Of a stretch of DNA of 47,307 bases, positions 7,769 to 16,066 are shown piece after piece. The notes beneath the pieces are model-generated. The model had not been told where the DNA came from and did no database searches. It worked only from the letters and a program-made list of their open reading frames with translations. Origin of the DNA: Verrucomicrobiota bacterium (lineage in GTDB: Bacteria > Verrucomicrobiota > Verrucomicrobiia > Opitutales > Opitutaceae). Position numbers and translations under genes: made by a program. How positions within the stretch are numbered: position 1 is the first letter of the stretch; each line of letters begins with the position of its first letter. The stretch covers positions 1-47,307 of the forward strand of contig VHCY01000009.1 in the NCBI GenBank assembly GCA_016871595.1, given 5' to 3'.

Positions 7769-8692
7769 ATGGCCATTCTCATCACCCCCACCACGAAGAT
7801 CCTGATCCAGGGCATCACCGGCGAGTTCGGGGCCCGCCACACCCGGCTCTCGCTCGACTACGGCACGCAGGTCGTCGCGGGCGTCACGCCCGGCAAGGGC
7901 GGCCAGCACTTCGAGCACCAGGGTCACCGCGTCCCGATCTTCAACTCGGTCGCCGAGGCCGCCCGCGCCACCGGCGCCACGGTCTCCGCGATCTTCGTCC
8001 CGCCCCCGTTCGCGGCGGACGCGATCCTCGAGGCGGTCGATGCCGACCTCGACCTGGCCGTCGCCATCACCGAGGGCATCCCGATCCGCGATATGATCCG
8101 CGTGAAGCGGGCGAGGCAGGGCCGCCGCACCCGGCTGGTCGGTCCCAACTGCCCCGGGCTGGTCACGCCCGGCACGGGCCCCGGCTCCAAGGGTGGCTGC
8201 CGCATCGGCATCGCCCCCGGCTACATTCACCGCCCGGGCCACGTCGGCGTGGTCTCGCGTTCCGGCACCCTCACCTACGAGGCTGTATTCCAGCTGACTT
8301 CCAAGGGCATCGGCCAGTCGACCTGCGTCGGCATCGGCGGCGATCCGGTCAACGGCACCTCGCATCTGGACGTGATCAAGCTGTTCAACGCGGATCCCGA
8401 CACGCACGGGCTCATCATGATCGGCGAGATCGGCGGCAGCGCCGAGGTCGAGGCCGCCCGCTGGGTCCGCGAACACTGCCGCAAGCCGGTCGCCGGCTTC
8501 ATCGCCGGGGCGACCGCCCCCGCGGGCCGCCGGATGGGCCACGCCGGCGCGGTCATCGGGGGCCACGAGGACACCGCCGCGGCCAAGATCGCCATCTTCC
8601 GCGAGTGCGGGATCGAGGTCGCCGCGACTCCGAGCGATATGGCCGACGCGCTGCTCCGCTCGGCCGCCGCCCGGGGCATCAAGCTGTCCTGA
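7769..8692 (+). CDS. sucD: Succinate--CoA ligase, alpha subunit
   Basis: A 307-residue partner of SucC that binds CoA and carries the phosphorylated histidine. It has KILIQGITGEFGARHT at the N-terminus for the CoA-binding Rossmann domain, the VGPNCPGLVTPG signature, VVSRSGTLTYEAVFQL, and the catalytic histidine in RRMGHAGAV at about residue 257. The length matches the family (about 290). The ATG at 7769 gives the family N-terminus; a longer in-frame start would lie inside sucC. The RVKRARQGRRTRLVGPNCPG segment is slightly longer than in E. coli but does not disrupt a motif. Transcription probably ends at the hairpin at 8709-8739. Confidence 0.95.
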   Translation: MAILITPTTKILIQGITGEFGARHTRLSLDYGTQVVAGVTPGKGGQHFEHQGHRVPIFNSVAEAARATGATVSAIFVPPPFAADAILEAVDADLDLAVAITEGIPIRDMIRVKRARQGRRTRLVGPNCPGLVTPGTGPGSKGGCRIGIAPGYIHRPGHVGVVSRSGTLTYEAVFQLTSKGIGQSTCVGIGGDPVNGTSHLDVIKLFNADPDTHGLIMIGEIGGSAEVEAARWVREHCRKPVAGFIAGATAPAGRRMGHAGAVIGGHEDTAAAKIAIFRECGIEVAATPSDMADALLRSAAARGIKLS

Positions 8693-8708
8693 GGAACTCC
8701 CGCCGTCC

Positions 8709-8739
8709 CGGCTGGGCCCCGCCTGACGGGGCCCAGCCG
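8709..8739. terminator. Strong hairpin after sucCD
   Basis: A perfect 13-bp stem (CGGCTGGGCCCCG with CGGGGCCCAGCCG) with a 5-base loop lies 16 bases after the sucD stop. It is not followed by a T-run, so it may be a Rho-dependent or stabilising 3' structure rather than a classical intrinsic terminator. Confidence 0.65.
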
Positions 8740-8762
8740 AGGGCGTGGGTGATTTTGCCCCC

Positions 8763-8791
8763 TTGCCGGCGGGGCGACGGATTGGCATAAC
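8763..8791 (+). promoter_or_regulatory. Candidate sigma-70-like promoter giving a near-leaderless mRNA
   Basis: TTGCCG (8763-8768), a 17-base spacer and CATAAC (8786-8791) match the -35 and -10 consensus at four of six positions each. The ATG of the SGNH hydrolase begins at 8799, only 8 bases past the -10 box. A transcript from here would be leaderless or nearly so, in keeping with the lack of a ribosome binding site. Confidence 0.35.
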
Positions 8792-8798
8792 GCCGGGA

Positions 8799-9947
8799 AT
8801 GAAGCTCACCCCGCTCCTGCCCGCCCTCCTGGCCCTCCTCGCCGTGCCCCTGCTGGCGGCGGACCCCAAGGCCAAGGCGCCTGATGTCGCCAAGCTCGAC
8901 CCCGCGATGGGCGCGGGCAAGGCCGCCGCGGCGGAGCTGATCTGGCACGACGTGACCCGATGGGGCGTCGAGGGTCGCGCCTGGGCCGACGCCCCGCGGA
9001 CCCGCTGGTTCGACCGCTTTCCCGCCGCCGCGCAGCAGACCGTGACCCCGGCCGTCTGGAACCTCAGCCGCGACAGCGCCGGGATGATGTTCCGGTTCCG
9101 CACCAACGCGACCGCCATCCACGTCCATTACCGCCTGATGAAGGACCGGCTCGGGATGCCCCATATGCCGGCCACCGGCGTGAGCGGAGTGGACCTGTAT
9201 GCGCGGGATGACCAGGGCCGCTGGCGCTGGGTGCAGGTCACCCGGCCGGACAAGCAGGAGCTGCAGGTCGAGATCATCCGAGACCTCGCGCCCGGCGAAC
9301 GGGAATACGCGGCGTACCTGCCGCTCTACAACGGGGTCGAGTTCCTCCGCCTCGGCGTGCCCCCGGGGGCCAAGTTCGAGGGCCTCGCGCCGCGCGCGCG
9401 CCCCGTGGTCTTCTATGGCACCTCCATCACCCACGGCGCCTGCGCCTCGCGGCCCGGGATGGTCCACCCCGCGATCCTCGGCCGCCGCCTCGACGTCCCG
9501 GTCGTCAATCTCGGCTTCTCCGGCAACGGCCGGATGGACAAGGCCGTGGGCGACTACCTGACGCAGGTGGACGCGGCCGCTTACGTGATCGATTGCCTGC
9601 CGAACATGAATGCCGCGGCCGTGCGCGAGAAGTGCGTGCCGCTGGTCCGGCAGCTGCGGCAGGCGCGCCCGGACACGCCCATCATTTTGGTCGAGGACCG
9701 CCGCTTCACCAACAGCTGGATCACGCCCGCGAAGGCCAAGTTCCACGATGAGAACCACGCGGCCCTGCGCGAGGCCTTCGCCACCCTCCAGCGCGAGGGC
9801 GTGCGCGGGCTCCATTACGTCGCGGGGGACGCGCTGCTGGGCTCGGACACCGAGGGCGCCACGGACGCATCTCATCCCAACGACCTTGGCTTCATGCGCC
9901 AAGCGGACGTGATGGAGCCGGTGCTGCGCGCGGCGCTCGGCCGTTGA
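8799..9947 (+). CDS. Secreted SGNH/GDSL hydrolase with N-terminal jelly-roll domain
   Basis: A 382-residue exported esterase. The signal peptide is MKLTPLLPALLALLAVPLLA. Residues about 50-190 form the beta-rich N-terminal domain found in this SGNH subgroup, and the catalytic domain follows. Block I is VFYGTSITHG with the nucleophilic serine, block II is GFSGNGRMDK, and the Asp/His pair is in TDASHPNDLGF. The conserved Asn-region block (CLPNMNAAAV) also fits. This class often removes acyl or acetyl groups from polysaccharides; the substrate is unknown. I chose the ATG at 8799 over an upstream in-frame start because it opens the signal peptide. It precedes the gsp operon by 53 bases. Confidence 0.85.
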   Translation: MKLTPLLPALLALLAVPLLAADPKAKAPDVAKLDPAMGAGKAAAAELIWHDVTRWGVEGRAWADAPRTRWFDRFPAAAQQTVTPAVWNLSRDSAGMMFRFRTNATAIHVHYRLMKDRLGMPHMPATGVSGVDLYARDDQGRWRWVQVTRPDKQELQVEIIRDLAPGEREYAAYLPLYNGVEFLRLGVPPGAKFEGLAPRARPVVFYGTSITHGACASRPGMVHPAILGRRLDVPVVNLGFSGNGRMDKAVGDYLTQVDAAAYVIDCLPNMNAAAVREKCVPLVRQLRQARPDTPIILVEDRRFTNSWITPAKAKFHDENHAALREAFATLQREGVRGLHYVAGDALLGSDTEGATDASHPNDLGFMRQADVMEPVLRAALGR

Positions 9948-10000
9948 GCCGGAGGCGCCCCGATTCTCGACAACTGGCCGCGTTCCGACATCCTCTGCTT

Positions 10001-10465
10001 ATGCCTCGCTCGTTCCGCCGCCATCCGGGCCTCCGCCGCCGGGCCTTCACCCTGCTCGAGATCCTCGTGGTCCTGGCGATCATCGGTCTCCTCGCCGGCC
10101 TCGCCATCACCAACGTCGACAAGATCTTCGGGGGTGCCCAGGCGAGCACGGTGAACATCTTCGTGCGCGAGAGCATGAAGACGCCCCTCACCTCGTACCG
10201 AATCCATCTGGGCGACTATCCCTCGACCAGCGACGGGCTGCAGGCGCTTCTGACCCGCCCCGCGACCAAGGGGGACCGCTGGTTCGGGCCGTACCTAGAC
10301 GGTGGCAAGGTGCCGACGGACCCCTGGGGCGAGCCTTACCAGTACGCCTACCCGGGCACGCGCAACAAGGGCGGCTACGACCTCTGGTCCAAGGGCCCCG
10401 ACAAGCAAAGCGGGACCGCCGACGACCTCGGCAACTGGGACGCGGGGGCCGGGGCCGAGAAATAG
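10001..10465 (+). CDS. gspG: Type II secretion major pseudopilin GspG
   Basis: A 154-residue major pseudopilin. The prepilin leader ends RRRA with cleavage before FTLLEILVVLAIIGLLAG, so position -1 is alanine rather than glycine, while Glu+5 is kept. The C-terminal domain has the GspG hallmarks: YPSTSDGLQALLTRP, DPWGEPYQYAYPG and the calcium-site region DLWSKGPDKQSGTADDLGNW. An ATG at 10001 gives a normal short leader; an upstream ATG at 9944 overlaps the preceding gene. It is the first gene of gspGHIJKLM; gspH starts 8 bases after its stop. Confidence 0.93.
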   Translation: MPRSFRRHPGLRRRAFTLLEILVVLAIIGLLAGLAITNVDKIFGGAQASTVNIFVRESMKTPLTSYRIHLGDYPSTSDGLQALLTRPATKGDRWFGPYLDGGKVPTDPWGEPYQYAYPGTRNKGGYDLWSKGPDKQSGTADDLGNWDAGAGAEK

Positions 10466-10473
10466 GCCCGCGG

Positions 10474-11055
10474 ATGCGGCGGTCCCCTCACCGTCCGTCC
10501 CGCCCGCGCTGGCGCGGGTTCACGCTGCTCGAGATCCTGCTGACCCTCGCCCTGATCGGGCTGCTGGCGGCCTTCCTCGTCGGCGGCTCCGCGCGCCTGC
10601 TCTCCACCCGCGGCGCCACCCCCACCGAGGTTTTCTGGCAGGCCGTGGCCGAGGCGCGCCGCACCGCCCTGAAATCCGGCCGCGAGGTGCGCCTGGGCTT
10701 CGATCGCGAGACCCGGGCGTTCCTGCTGCTCGACAGCGAGGCGCCGCCCCCGGCCGCGCCCGGCGAACCGCCCGCGACGGAGCGGCCGCTGCGCCGTTTC
10801 CCGGTTTCACCGGAGCTGGCTGGGGATCTCGAGGTGGACTTCCTCGGCGCGGCCACCCAAGGGGCGAACGCGATCCTCGTGGGCGGCGTGCTGCTGGAGG
10901 CCCGTTCCCTGCCCCACGCGACCTTTTTCCCGGACGGCACCTGCGCGCCTTTCCGCGCCCAACTCGCCCGCGCCGGTGGCCGTTCCGTCCTGAGGGTGGA
11001 CCCCTGGACCTGCGCGCCCGTGCTCACGCCCGAAGATGAACGCACCGCACCCTAG
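10474..11055 (+). CDS. gspH: Type II secretion minor pseudopilin GspH
   Basis: A 193-residue minor pseudopilin with a basic leader, prepilin peptidase site RG before FTLLEILLTLALIGLLAAF, and a variable C-terminal beta domain. The segment FWQAVAEARRTALKSGREVRLGFD is typical of GspH-type proteins. It has a proline/alanine-rich patch near residues 90-105. The 3' end overlaps gspI by 20 bases, indicating translational coupling. Assignment as GspH rests on operon order as much as on sequence. Confidence 0.8.
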   Translation: MRRSPHRPSRPRWRGFTLLEILLTLALIGLLAAFLVGGSARLLSTRGATPTEVFWQAVAEARRTALKSGREVRLGFDRETRAFLLLDSEAPPPAAPGEPPATERPLRRFPVSPELAGDLEVDFLGAATQGANAILVGGVLLEARSLPHATFFPDGTCAPFRAQLARAGGRSVLRVDPWTCAPVLTPEDERTAP

Positions 11056-11524
11056 GGCCGCCCGGGGCTTCACCGTGGTCGAGGTGCTGGCGGCGCTCTC
11101 GATCTTCGCCTTCGCGGCCGTGATGATGGCCTCGGCCTACCTGAACGTGCTCAACAGCTACGAGGCGGCCGCCCGCGGGGCGGTGGTGGACGAGGATTTC
11201 GCGTTCGCCCGCCAGCAGGTGCTGCGCGAGCCGGACCCGCGGCGGCTGGAGGAGGGCGGCGAGTTCGAGACCGCCGGCGGCCGCCGCGCCAAATGGTCCG
11301 CGGAGATCGCGCCCACCGCCATCGCGGACGTGTACAAGGTCACCTTCAGCTGCGAGCTCACCTCCACCGACGCCTCGGGGCCCGAGCGGCGGAGCCAGTC
11401 CTTCCTGCTCCTGCGGCCGACCTGGGTGACCGACCCAGGCGTGCGCGGCCGGCTGAAGGAGGAGACGAAGACCCGCATCCTGGAGCTGAAGACCAAGCGG
11501 GAACAGGAGGCCGCCTCCCGATGA
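11036..11524 (+). CDS. gspI: Type II secretion minor pseudopilin GspI
   Basis: A 162-residue pseudopilin with the site RG before FTVVEVLAALSIFAFAAVMM, matching the VVEVLAAL pattern of GspI. It starts inside gspH and its stop overlaps the start of gspJ by four bases (ATGA). The C-terminal tail is charged and helical (RLKEETKTRILELKTKREQ). GspI would nucleate the pseudopilus tip with GspJ and GspK. Confidence 0.8.
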   Translation: MNAPHPRAARGFTVVEVLAALSIFAFAAVMMASAYLNVLNSYEAAARGAVVDEDFAFARQQVLREPDPRRLEEGGEFETAGGRRAKWSAEIAPTAIADVYKVTFSCELTSTDASGPERRSQSFLLLRPTWVTDPGVRGRLKEETKTRILELKTKREQEAASR

Positions 11525-12183
11525 GCCCGCTGCACCGTCACGCCCACCGTCGCGGCTTCACCCTGCTGGAGATGCTGCTGGCCCTCGCGCTGGTGGCACT
11601 GCTGCTGGTCGCGATGAGCTCCTTTCTGTTTTCGCTGGGGGAGCTCTGGGGCCGGCGCGCGGACGTGCGCCTGCTGGACCAGCACGTGCGGGCGGTCACC
11701 CGCTTCCTCGCCCAGGACCTGCGCACCGCCGCCCTCCCGCCCTTCGGCCGGGCCGACGCCGCCCCCTTCACGCTACCCGAGGTCCGGCCGCGGGCCGGGC
11801 TCATCGAGCGCTTGTTCACCTTCGAGCTGCCTGCCGGCAGCCGGCTCTGCGACTGGCCGGGGGAGCCGTTGCCCGAGGTCGTCTGCTCCTTGCAGGTCCG
11901 CGGCGGGGACGGGCTGCTGCTCCTGTGGCAGTCGCGGTTGGAACGCGGCTTCGGCGAGGAGGCGCCGCGCGAGACCCTCGTCTCGCCACTCGTGACCGGG
12001 TTGGCCTTCGACTACTACGATCCCGACGCCAGGCGCTGGACGACCGAGAACCTGATCAAGCTGGATGCGCAGGGCCAGCCGCAGGTGCCGGGCCGCCTGC
12101 GCCTAACTTTCACCCACGGGCAGCTCAAGCGGGAGAGCCTCATCGCCGTGCCTGCCGCCGGTGCCGGCCTGCCCGCCTTCTGA
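11521..12183 (+). CDS. gspJ: Type II secretion minor pseudopilin GspJ
   Basis: A 220-residue pseudopilin with the leader site RG before FTLLEMLLALALVALLLVAM. The GspJ-like segment LLDQHVRAVTRFLAQDLRTA follows the N-terminal helix, and the C-terminal half carries VTGLAFDYYDPDARRW, typical of the GspJ fold. The ATG at 11521 overlaps the gspI stop. The gspK ATG follows its stop with no gap. It would form the tip complex with GspI and GspK. Confidence 0.85.
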   Translation: MSPLHRHAHRRGFTLLEMLLALALVALLLVAMSSFLFSLGELWGRRADVRLLDQHVRAVTRFLAQDLRTAALPPFGRADAAPFTLPEVRPRAGLIERLFTFELPAGSRLCDWPGEPLPEVVCSLQVRGGDGLLLLWQSRLERGFGEEAPRETLVSPLVTGLAFDYYDPDARRWTTENLIKLDAQGQPQVPGRLRLTFTHGQLKRESLIAVPAAGAGLPAF

Positions 12184-13326
12184 ATGATGCCGGCGCCCCT
12201 TCCCCGCTCCGCCCGCCGCCGCCCGTCCCGCGGCTCCGTCATCGTGGTGGTCCTGACCACCCTGATGTTCGCGGCCTTCGCGTTGGTGGCGTTTATGGAT
12301 CGGGCGGCGGTGGACCTGCTCGTCGATCACCGGGAGTCCGTGAAGCGCCGCCTGCGCGTGGAGGCCTTCTCGGCGCTGGAGATGACCTTGGGCGTGCTGG
12401 CCGAGTTCAAGGAGGCGGGCAACGGCCTCCGCAGCCCCGCCGAGGGCTGGGATGACCCGCTGGGGTTCGCGGGCTACGAGCCGGAGGAAGGCCGGACGGT
12501 GACCGTCACCTTCAGCGACGAGAGCGGCAAGCTCCCCCTGCCCCGCACCTCGCCCCAGACCCTCCTGCAACTGCTCCTGTACTGGGAGGTGCCGAAGGCG
12601 CGCGCGGAGGAGGTGGTCGACGCGCTCGTCGGCTGGATGAAGCCAGGCCACGTGTACAGCACCCCTTGGCAGCCCGATTACGAGTCGAAGCCGGTGCCCT
12701 ACCGTCCGCCCGGGCGGCCGCTGCGGTCATTTCACGAGCTGGCCTCCATCGAGAAGGCGCGGGAATTCTTCTACGATGAGACGGGCCGGCCAAACGCCTA
12801 TTGGCGGCGCTTCGCGGAGAATGTCTCCCTGTTCGATTTCCCGCAGCCGAACCTCAACGGCGCGCGGCCCGATGTCCTGGCCGCCCTCGGGCAATACGGT
12901 CCGGAGCAGGCCAAGGGGATGTCGGACTTCCTGCGCGGGGAAGGCCGCTTCGGACGCGGCGGCCCCGGCGTGTTCCGCAACCCGCAGGAGATCGGCCAGG
13001 TGGCAGGGCCCTCCGGCAATCCGGCCGGCTTCGCGCTGAACCTTTCCGCCCTGCGGATCCACGTGCTGGTGCGCGAGGGACGCAACGAATACCGGGTGGC
13101 GGCGGTGGTCGCCGCCCCCGGGGCCGCCTCCACCGTGCCCTCCGGACCGCCCCCCGGGCCCGTCAAGGCGGAGACCCGCCCCGGCCCCACCCCGACCCCG
13201 CCACCCCGGCCGCCCGGTCCCGCCGCGCCTGCCGGATCCGGCACCCTTGACCAGCGCCTCCGCTACCCGTGGCTGATCCTCGAGGTCCGCGAGAACGAGG
13301 ATATTCCCCGGGAGGCCATCCCTTGA
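12184..13326 (+). CDS. gspK: Type II secretion minor pseudopilin GspK
   Basis: A 380-residue GspK, the large tip pseudopilin. A basic leader ends RG before SVIVVVLTTLMFAAFALVAF; as usual for GspK there is no Glu+5. The helical domain contains a helix-hairpin-helix-like segment (LLYWEVPKARAEEVVDALVGWM). A calcium-site loop is possible around RPNAYWRRFAENVSLFDFPQPNLNG. Near the C-terminus, about residues 318-355, is a proline-rich insert (PTPTPPPRPPGPAAPAG) that I would not expect in GspK and that may be a flexible exposed linker. ATGATG offers two starts three bases apart. Confidence 0.85.
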   Translation: MMPAPLPRSARRRPSRGSVIVVVLTTLMFAAFALVAFMDRAAVDLLVDHRESVKRRLRVEAFSALEMTLGVLAEFKEAGNGLRSPAEGWDDPLGFAGYEPEEGRTVTVTFSDESGKLPLPRTSPQTLLQLLLYWEVPKARAEEVVDALVGWMKPGHVYSTPWQPDYESKPVPYRPPGRPLRSFHELASIEKAREFFYDETGRPNAYWRRFAENVSLFDFPQPNLNGARPDVLAALGQYGPEQAKGMSDFLRGEGRFGRGGPGVFRNPQEIGQVAGPSGNPAGFALNLSALRIHVLVREGRNEYRVAAVVAAPGAASTVPSGPPPGPVKAETRPGPTPTPPPRPPGPAAPAGSGTLDQRLRYPWLILEVRENEDIPREAIP

Positions 13327-13393
13327 GCCGCGGCGTGGACTCTGCGGTCTTGTTCTCCGGGCGTCGCTTGTGCCTAGTACCCGTCAATCCCTG

Positions 13394-14566
13394 ATGGCCT
13401 CGATTCTCAGTTTCCTGCGCGCCGGACCGCCGCCCCCCCGGGTGGCGCTCCTACCGGACAGCGCCTTCTTCACCCGGTCCCTCCCGGTGCCGGAGGGAGC
13501 CCAACCGGCCGAGGTGGCGGCCGCGGTGGAACTGGGGCTTGAGGCGGCTTCCCCTTTCCCTCTGGCCCAGTTGTACCACGGTTGGTACTGGCGGCCCGGC
13601 TCGCCCAATGCCCTCGCCTTCGCAGCCTACCGCCGCCGCTTTTCCGCCGACGAGGTCGCGACATGGGCGGACGCCGAACTCGTCCTGCCCGCCTTCGCCG
13701 CCACGCTCGGCCAAACACCAGACGCCGGCTCCACCGTAATCTTGCCTGGCGAGGACGAGCTCACCGGCGTCCTCTGGGGCGCGGGTCCAGTCCCCGAGCG
13801 CGTGCTCACCCGGACTCTGCCCCCCGAGGCCGATGAAAACGCCCGGGCGGCCGCCCAGGCGGCGCTGCTCCGCGAGCTGGGCGCGAACGGACCGGTGATC
13901 GCCCTCGCGGCGGCTCCGGCACCCTTGCCAGCGACCCGGGACCGCGAGGTCGCCTTCCGCCACGGAGACTTCGCGTCGCGGCTCGACGCGTCGGCGACCG
14001 TCGCGGTCGACGTGCGGGACAAGGCCGACCTCGCCGCGCTGCGCCGCGGCCGACGCCGCGACGTGGTGCTGTGGCGGACTTTCACCGGCCTGGCCGCGGC
14101 CCTCGTTCTGATGGGCCTCGGGGAATTGGCCCTCGCCGGCGGGGGCGCCTGGCAGCGCGCGCGCGCGCAGCAGTTGGCCGCACAGAAGCCGCTGGTCGAC
14201 AAAATCAGCGGGGTGCACGAGCTCACCCGAAAGATCGAGGAACTGGCCACCAAGCGCCTGATGCCGCTGGAGATGATGACCCAGCTCACTGGCGTGGATC
14301 TCGAGCGCAAACCCCCGGAGATCCAGTTCACCCGCATCCAGGCCGACCAGTCGAAGGGCCTCTACACCCTCTTTGTCGAGGGCAAGACCACCAATCCCGC
14401 CAAGGTCTCTGAATATGAGGCGGCCCTGCGGCAGCTGCCCTCAATCGCCAAGGTCGAAGCGCCCATCTCGCAGGTGAAGGGCGATCAGGCCCAGTTCACG
14501 CTCACCGCCGTGTTCAAGCCCGAAGCTTTACTGCCGAAGGAGCAGCCCGCTCCCGCCGCCAAATGA
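13394..14566 (+). CDS. gspL: Type II secretion GspL-like inner-membrane platform protein
   Basis: A 390-residue bitopic protein. A cytoplasmic N-terminal region of about 220 residues fits a divergent GspL/PilM-like actin fold. One transmembrane helix follows (FTGLAAALVLMGLGELALAG). The periplasmic domain has a coiled-coil start and a ferredoxin-like end (VEGKTTNPAKVSEYEAALRQ). The annotation as GspL rests on this topology and on its place between gspK and gspM. PilN-like similarity in the C-terminal half is an alternative reading. It overlaps gspM by four bases. I chose the ATG at 13394; a GTG 24 bases upstream is in frame. The 67-base gap after gspK is the largest in the operon. Confidence 0.65.
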   Translation: MASILSFLRAGPPPPRVALLPDSAFFTRSLPVPEGAQPAEVAAAVELGLEAASPFPLAQLYHGWYWRPGSPNALAFAAYRRRFSADEVATWADAELVLPAFAATLGQTPDAGSTVILPGEDELTGVLWGAGPVPERVLTRTLPPEADENARAAAQAALLRELGANGPVIALAAAPAPLPATRDREVAFRHGDFASRLDASATVAVDVRDKADLAALRRGRRRDVVLWRTFTGLAAALVLMGLGELALAGGGAWQRARAQQLAAQKPLVDKISGVHELTRKIEELATKRLMPLEMMTQLTGVDLERKPPEIQFTRIQADQSKGLYTLFVEGKTTNPAKVSEYEAALRQLPSIAKVEAPISQVKGDQAQFTLTAVFKPEALLPKEQPAPAAK

Positions 14567-15102
14567 TCCGCACCCTCCGCCATCTCTTCCTCGGTCGGCT
14601 CCTGCGCGAGAAACTCCTGCTCGTCGCTTTCGTGGGCATCGGCGCCCTGTGGTGGTTGTCCGCCTTCGCCGAACGGGCCGGCGCCTTCCGCCGCGAGGCC
14701 CATCTCACCACGCTCCGCCTCGCCGAGCAGTCCCAGTGGATCCGCAACCGGACCGTGATCGAGGAGACCGCCCAGCGCACTGCCGGACGCCTCGACCCCG
14801 CCCGCGCCCTCAACGGCAACCAGCTGGTCACCATCGTGGCGCAGCTGGCCACCGAGGCGGGCCTCAAGAACGCCGTCTCCGGCACTCCGGCGACGGAGCG
14901 TAGCGGGCAGTTCGCGATCCACTCCTCCGATTTCGCGATCAACCAAGCCGACTGGGAGCCGCTGCGGAAGTTCTACGGGGCCCTCCAGGCCCGCTCCCCC
15001 TACATCGCGGTCGAACGCTTCGCCCTAAGCGCGGCGCCTAACGCCGCCGCCCGGCTCTCGCTCAACCTGAAGGTTGTGTCCGTGGAGCTGGTCAACCCCT
15101 GA
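14563..15102 (+). CDS. gspM: Type II secretion GspM-like protein
   Basis: A 179-residue bitopic protein with a short basic N-terminus, one transmembrane helix (LLLVAFVGIGALWWLSAF), a coiled-coil stretch rich in Arg and Glu, and a small periplasmic ferredoxin-like domain. This is the standard layout of GspM, which pairs with GspL in the inner-membrane platform. Sequence identity to known GspM is not obvious by eye, so the call relies on topology and on overlap with gspL. It is the last recognisable gsp gene; gspC, D, E and F are not in the window. Confidence 0.65.
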   Translation: MIRTLRHLFLGRLLREKLLLVAFVGIGALWWLSAFAERAGAFRREAHLTTLRLAEQSQWIRNRTVIEETAQRTAGRLDPARALNGNQLVTIVAQLATEAGLKNAVSGTPATERSGQFAIHSSDFAINQADWEPLRKFYGALQARSPYIAVERFALSAAPNAAARLSLNLKVVSVELVNP

Positions 15103-15109
15103 TGCTGCC

Positions 15110-15940
15110 GTGATCCGCCTCCACGCCACCCCCGGAGGCCTCCTGCTCGAGCAGCAGGACGTCTTCCGGCCCGCCCCGGGCGATTTCTCGCTCGATGGCC
15201 TCTTCCGCTCGGCCGACCCCGTCGCCCTCGCCCAGGCGGCCCTAGCGGCCGCCGGTACGCCGGTCCCGGCCCCCACCCACCGCCTCGCCCCCCTCCAGTC
15301 GCAGGAGATCTGGGCCGCGGGTGTGACCTACCTCCGCAGCAAAAGCGCCCGGATAGCCGAATCCCGCGACGCCGGCGGCGGTACCTTTTACGACAAGGTT
15401 TACGACGCAGACCGGCCCGAACTATTCTTCAAGGCCACCCCGCACCGCACCGCCGCCCCGGACGCCCCCGTCCGCATCCGCGCCGACGCCCGCTGGAGCG
15501 TCCCGGAGCCCGAGCTCACCCTCGCCCTCAACGCCGACGGACGGATCTTCGGCTACACCATCGGCAACGATATGAGCTCGCGGGATATCGAGGGTGAAAA
15601 TCCCCTCTATCTCCCGCAGGCCAAGGTCTACGATGGCTGCGCCGCCCTCGGCCCCTGCCTCGTCGTGACCGCGGACCTGCCCGGTCCCGACACGCCCATC
15701 CGCCTGGAAATCCTCCGCGCCGGCCAGACCGTCTTCACCGGCGAGACCCAGATCGGCCGCATCCGCCGCCCCCTGCCCTCCCTCGCGGACTGGCTGTTCC
15801 GCGAGAACCATTTCCCCGCCGGCGCCTACCTGATGACCGGGACGGGCATCGTCCCGCCCGACGCCTTCACGTTGCATTCCGGCGACGAGGTGCGCATCTC
15901 CCTGCCGCCGGTCGGGACGCTACGGAATCCGGTTGCCTGA
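15110..15940 (+). CDS. Fumarylacetoacetate hydrolase (FAH) family enzyme
   Basis: A 276-residue cytoplasmic enzyme of the FAH superfamily. The C-terminal catalytic fold has the metal ligand pair E-x-E in VPEPELTLALN (about residue 133) and the downstream Asp in AKVYDGCAALGP. GNDMSSRDIEGENPLYLPQAK is the family active-site loop, here with the key stretch GNDMSSRDIEGENPLYL. The N-terminal region differs from FahA and resembles the 2-keto-3-deoxy-sugar acid dehydratase branch, so a role in sugar acid breakdown is a reasonable guess. Related activities are acylpyruvate hydrolysis and oxaloacetate decarboxylation. The start GTG at 15110 lies 7 bases after the gspM stop. Co-transcription with gsp genes is likely but may be fortuitous. 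Confidence 0.78.
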   Translation: MIRLHATPGGLLLEQQDVFRPAPGDFSLDGLFRSADPVALAQAALAAAGTPVPAPTHRLAPLQSQEIWAAGVTYLRSKSARIAESRDAGGGTFYDKVYDADRPELFFKATPHRTAAPDAPVRIRADARWSVPEPELTLALNADGRIFGYTIGNDMSSRDIEGENPLYLPQAKVYDGCAALGPCLVVTADLPGPDTPIRLEILRAGQTVFTGETQIGRIRRPLPSLADWLFRENHFPAGAYLMTGTGIVPPDAFTLHSGDEVRISLPPVGTLRNPVA

Positions 15941-16066
15941 GGGTTCAAGTCTGAGGTCAGGGAGCGGCGGGACGAGCGATCGGATTTCGGTCGAGGAAGC
16001 CCGCCTTCGAGCTTGGCCAGCGGCGCGAAGGGTTGAGCGCTTCCGCTTCCCGGGATCCACCCCGGC

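Noticed and set aside
9967-9996. Promoter for gspG (TCGACA then a -10 box)
   Set aside because: The -35-like TCGACA is good, but no spacing from 16 to 18 gives an acceptable -10 box.
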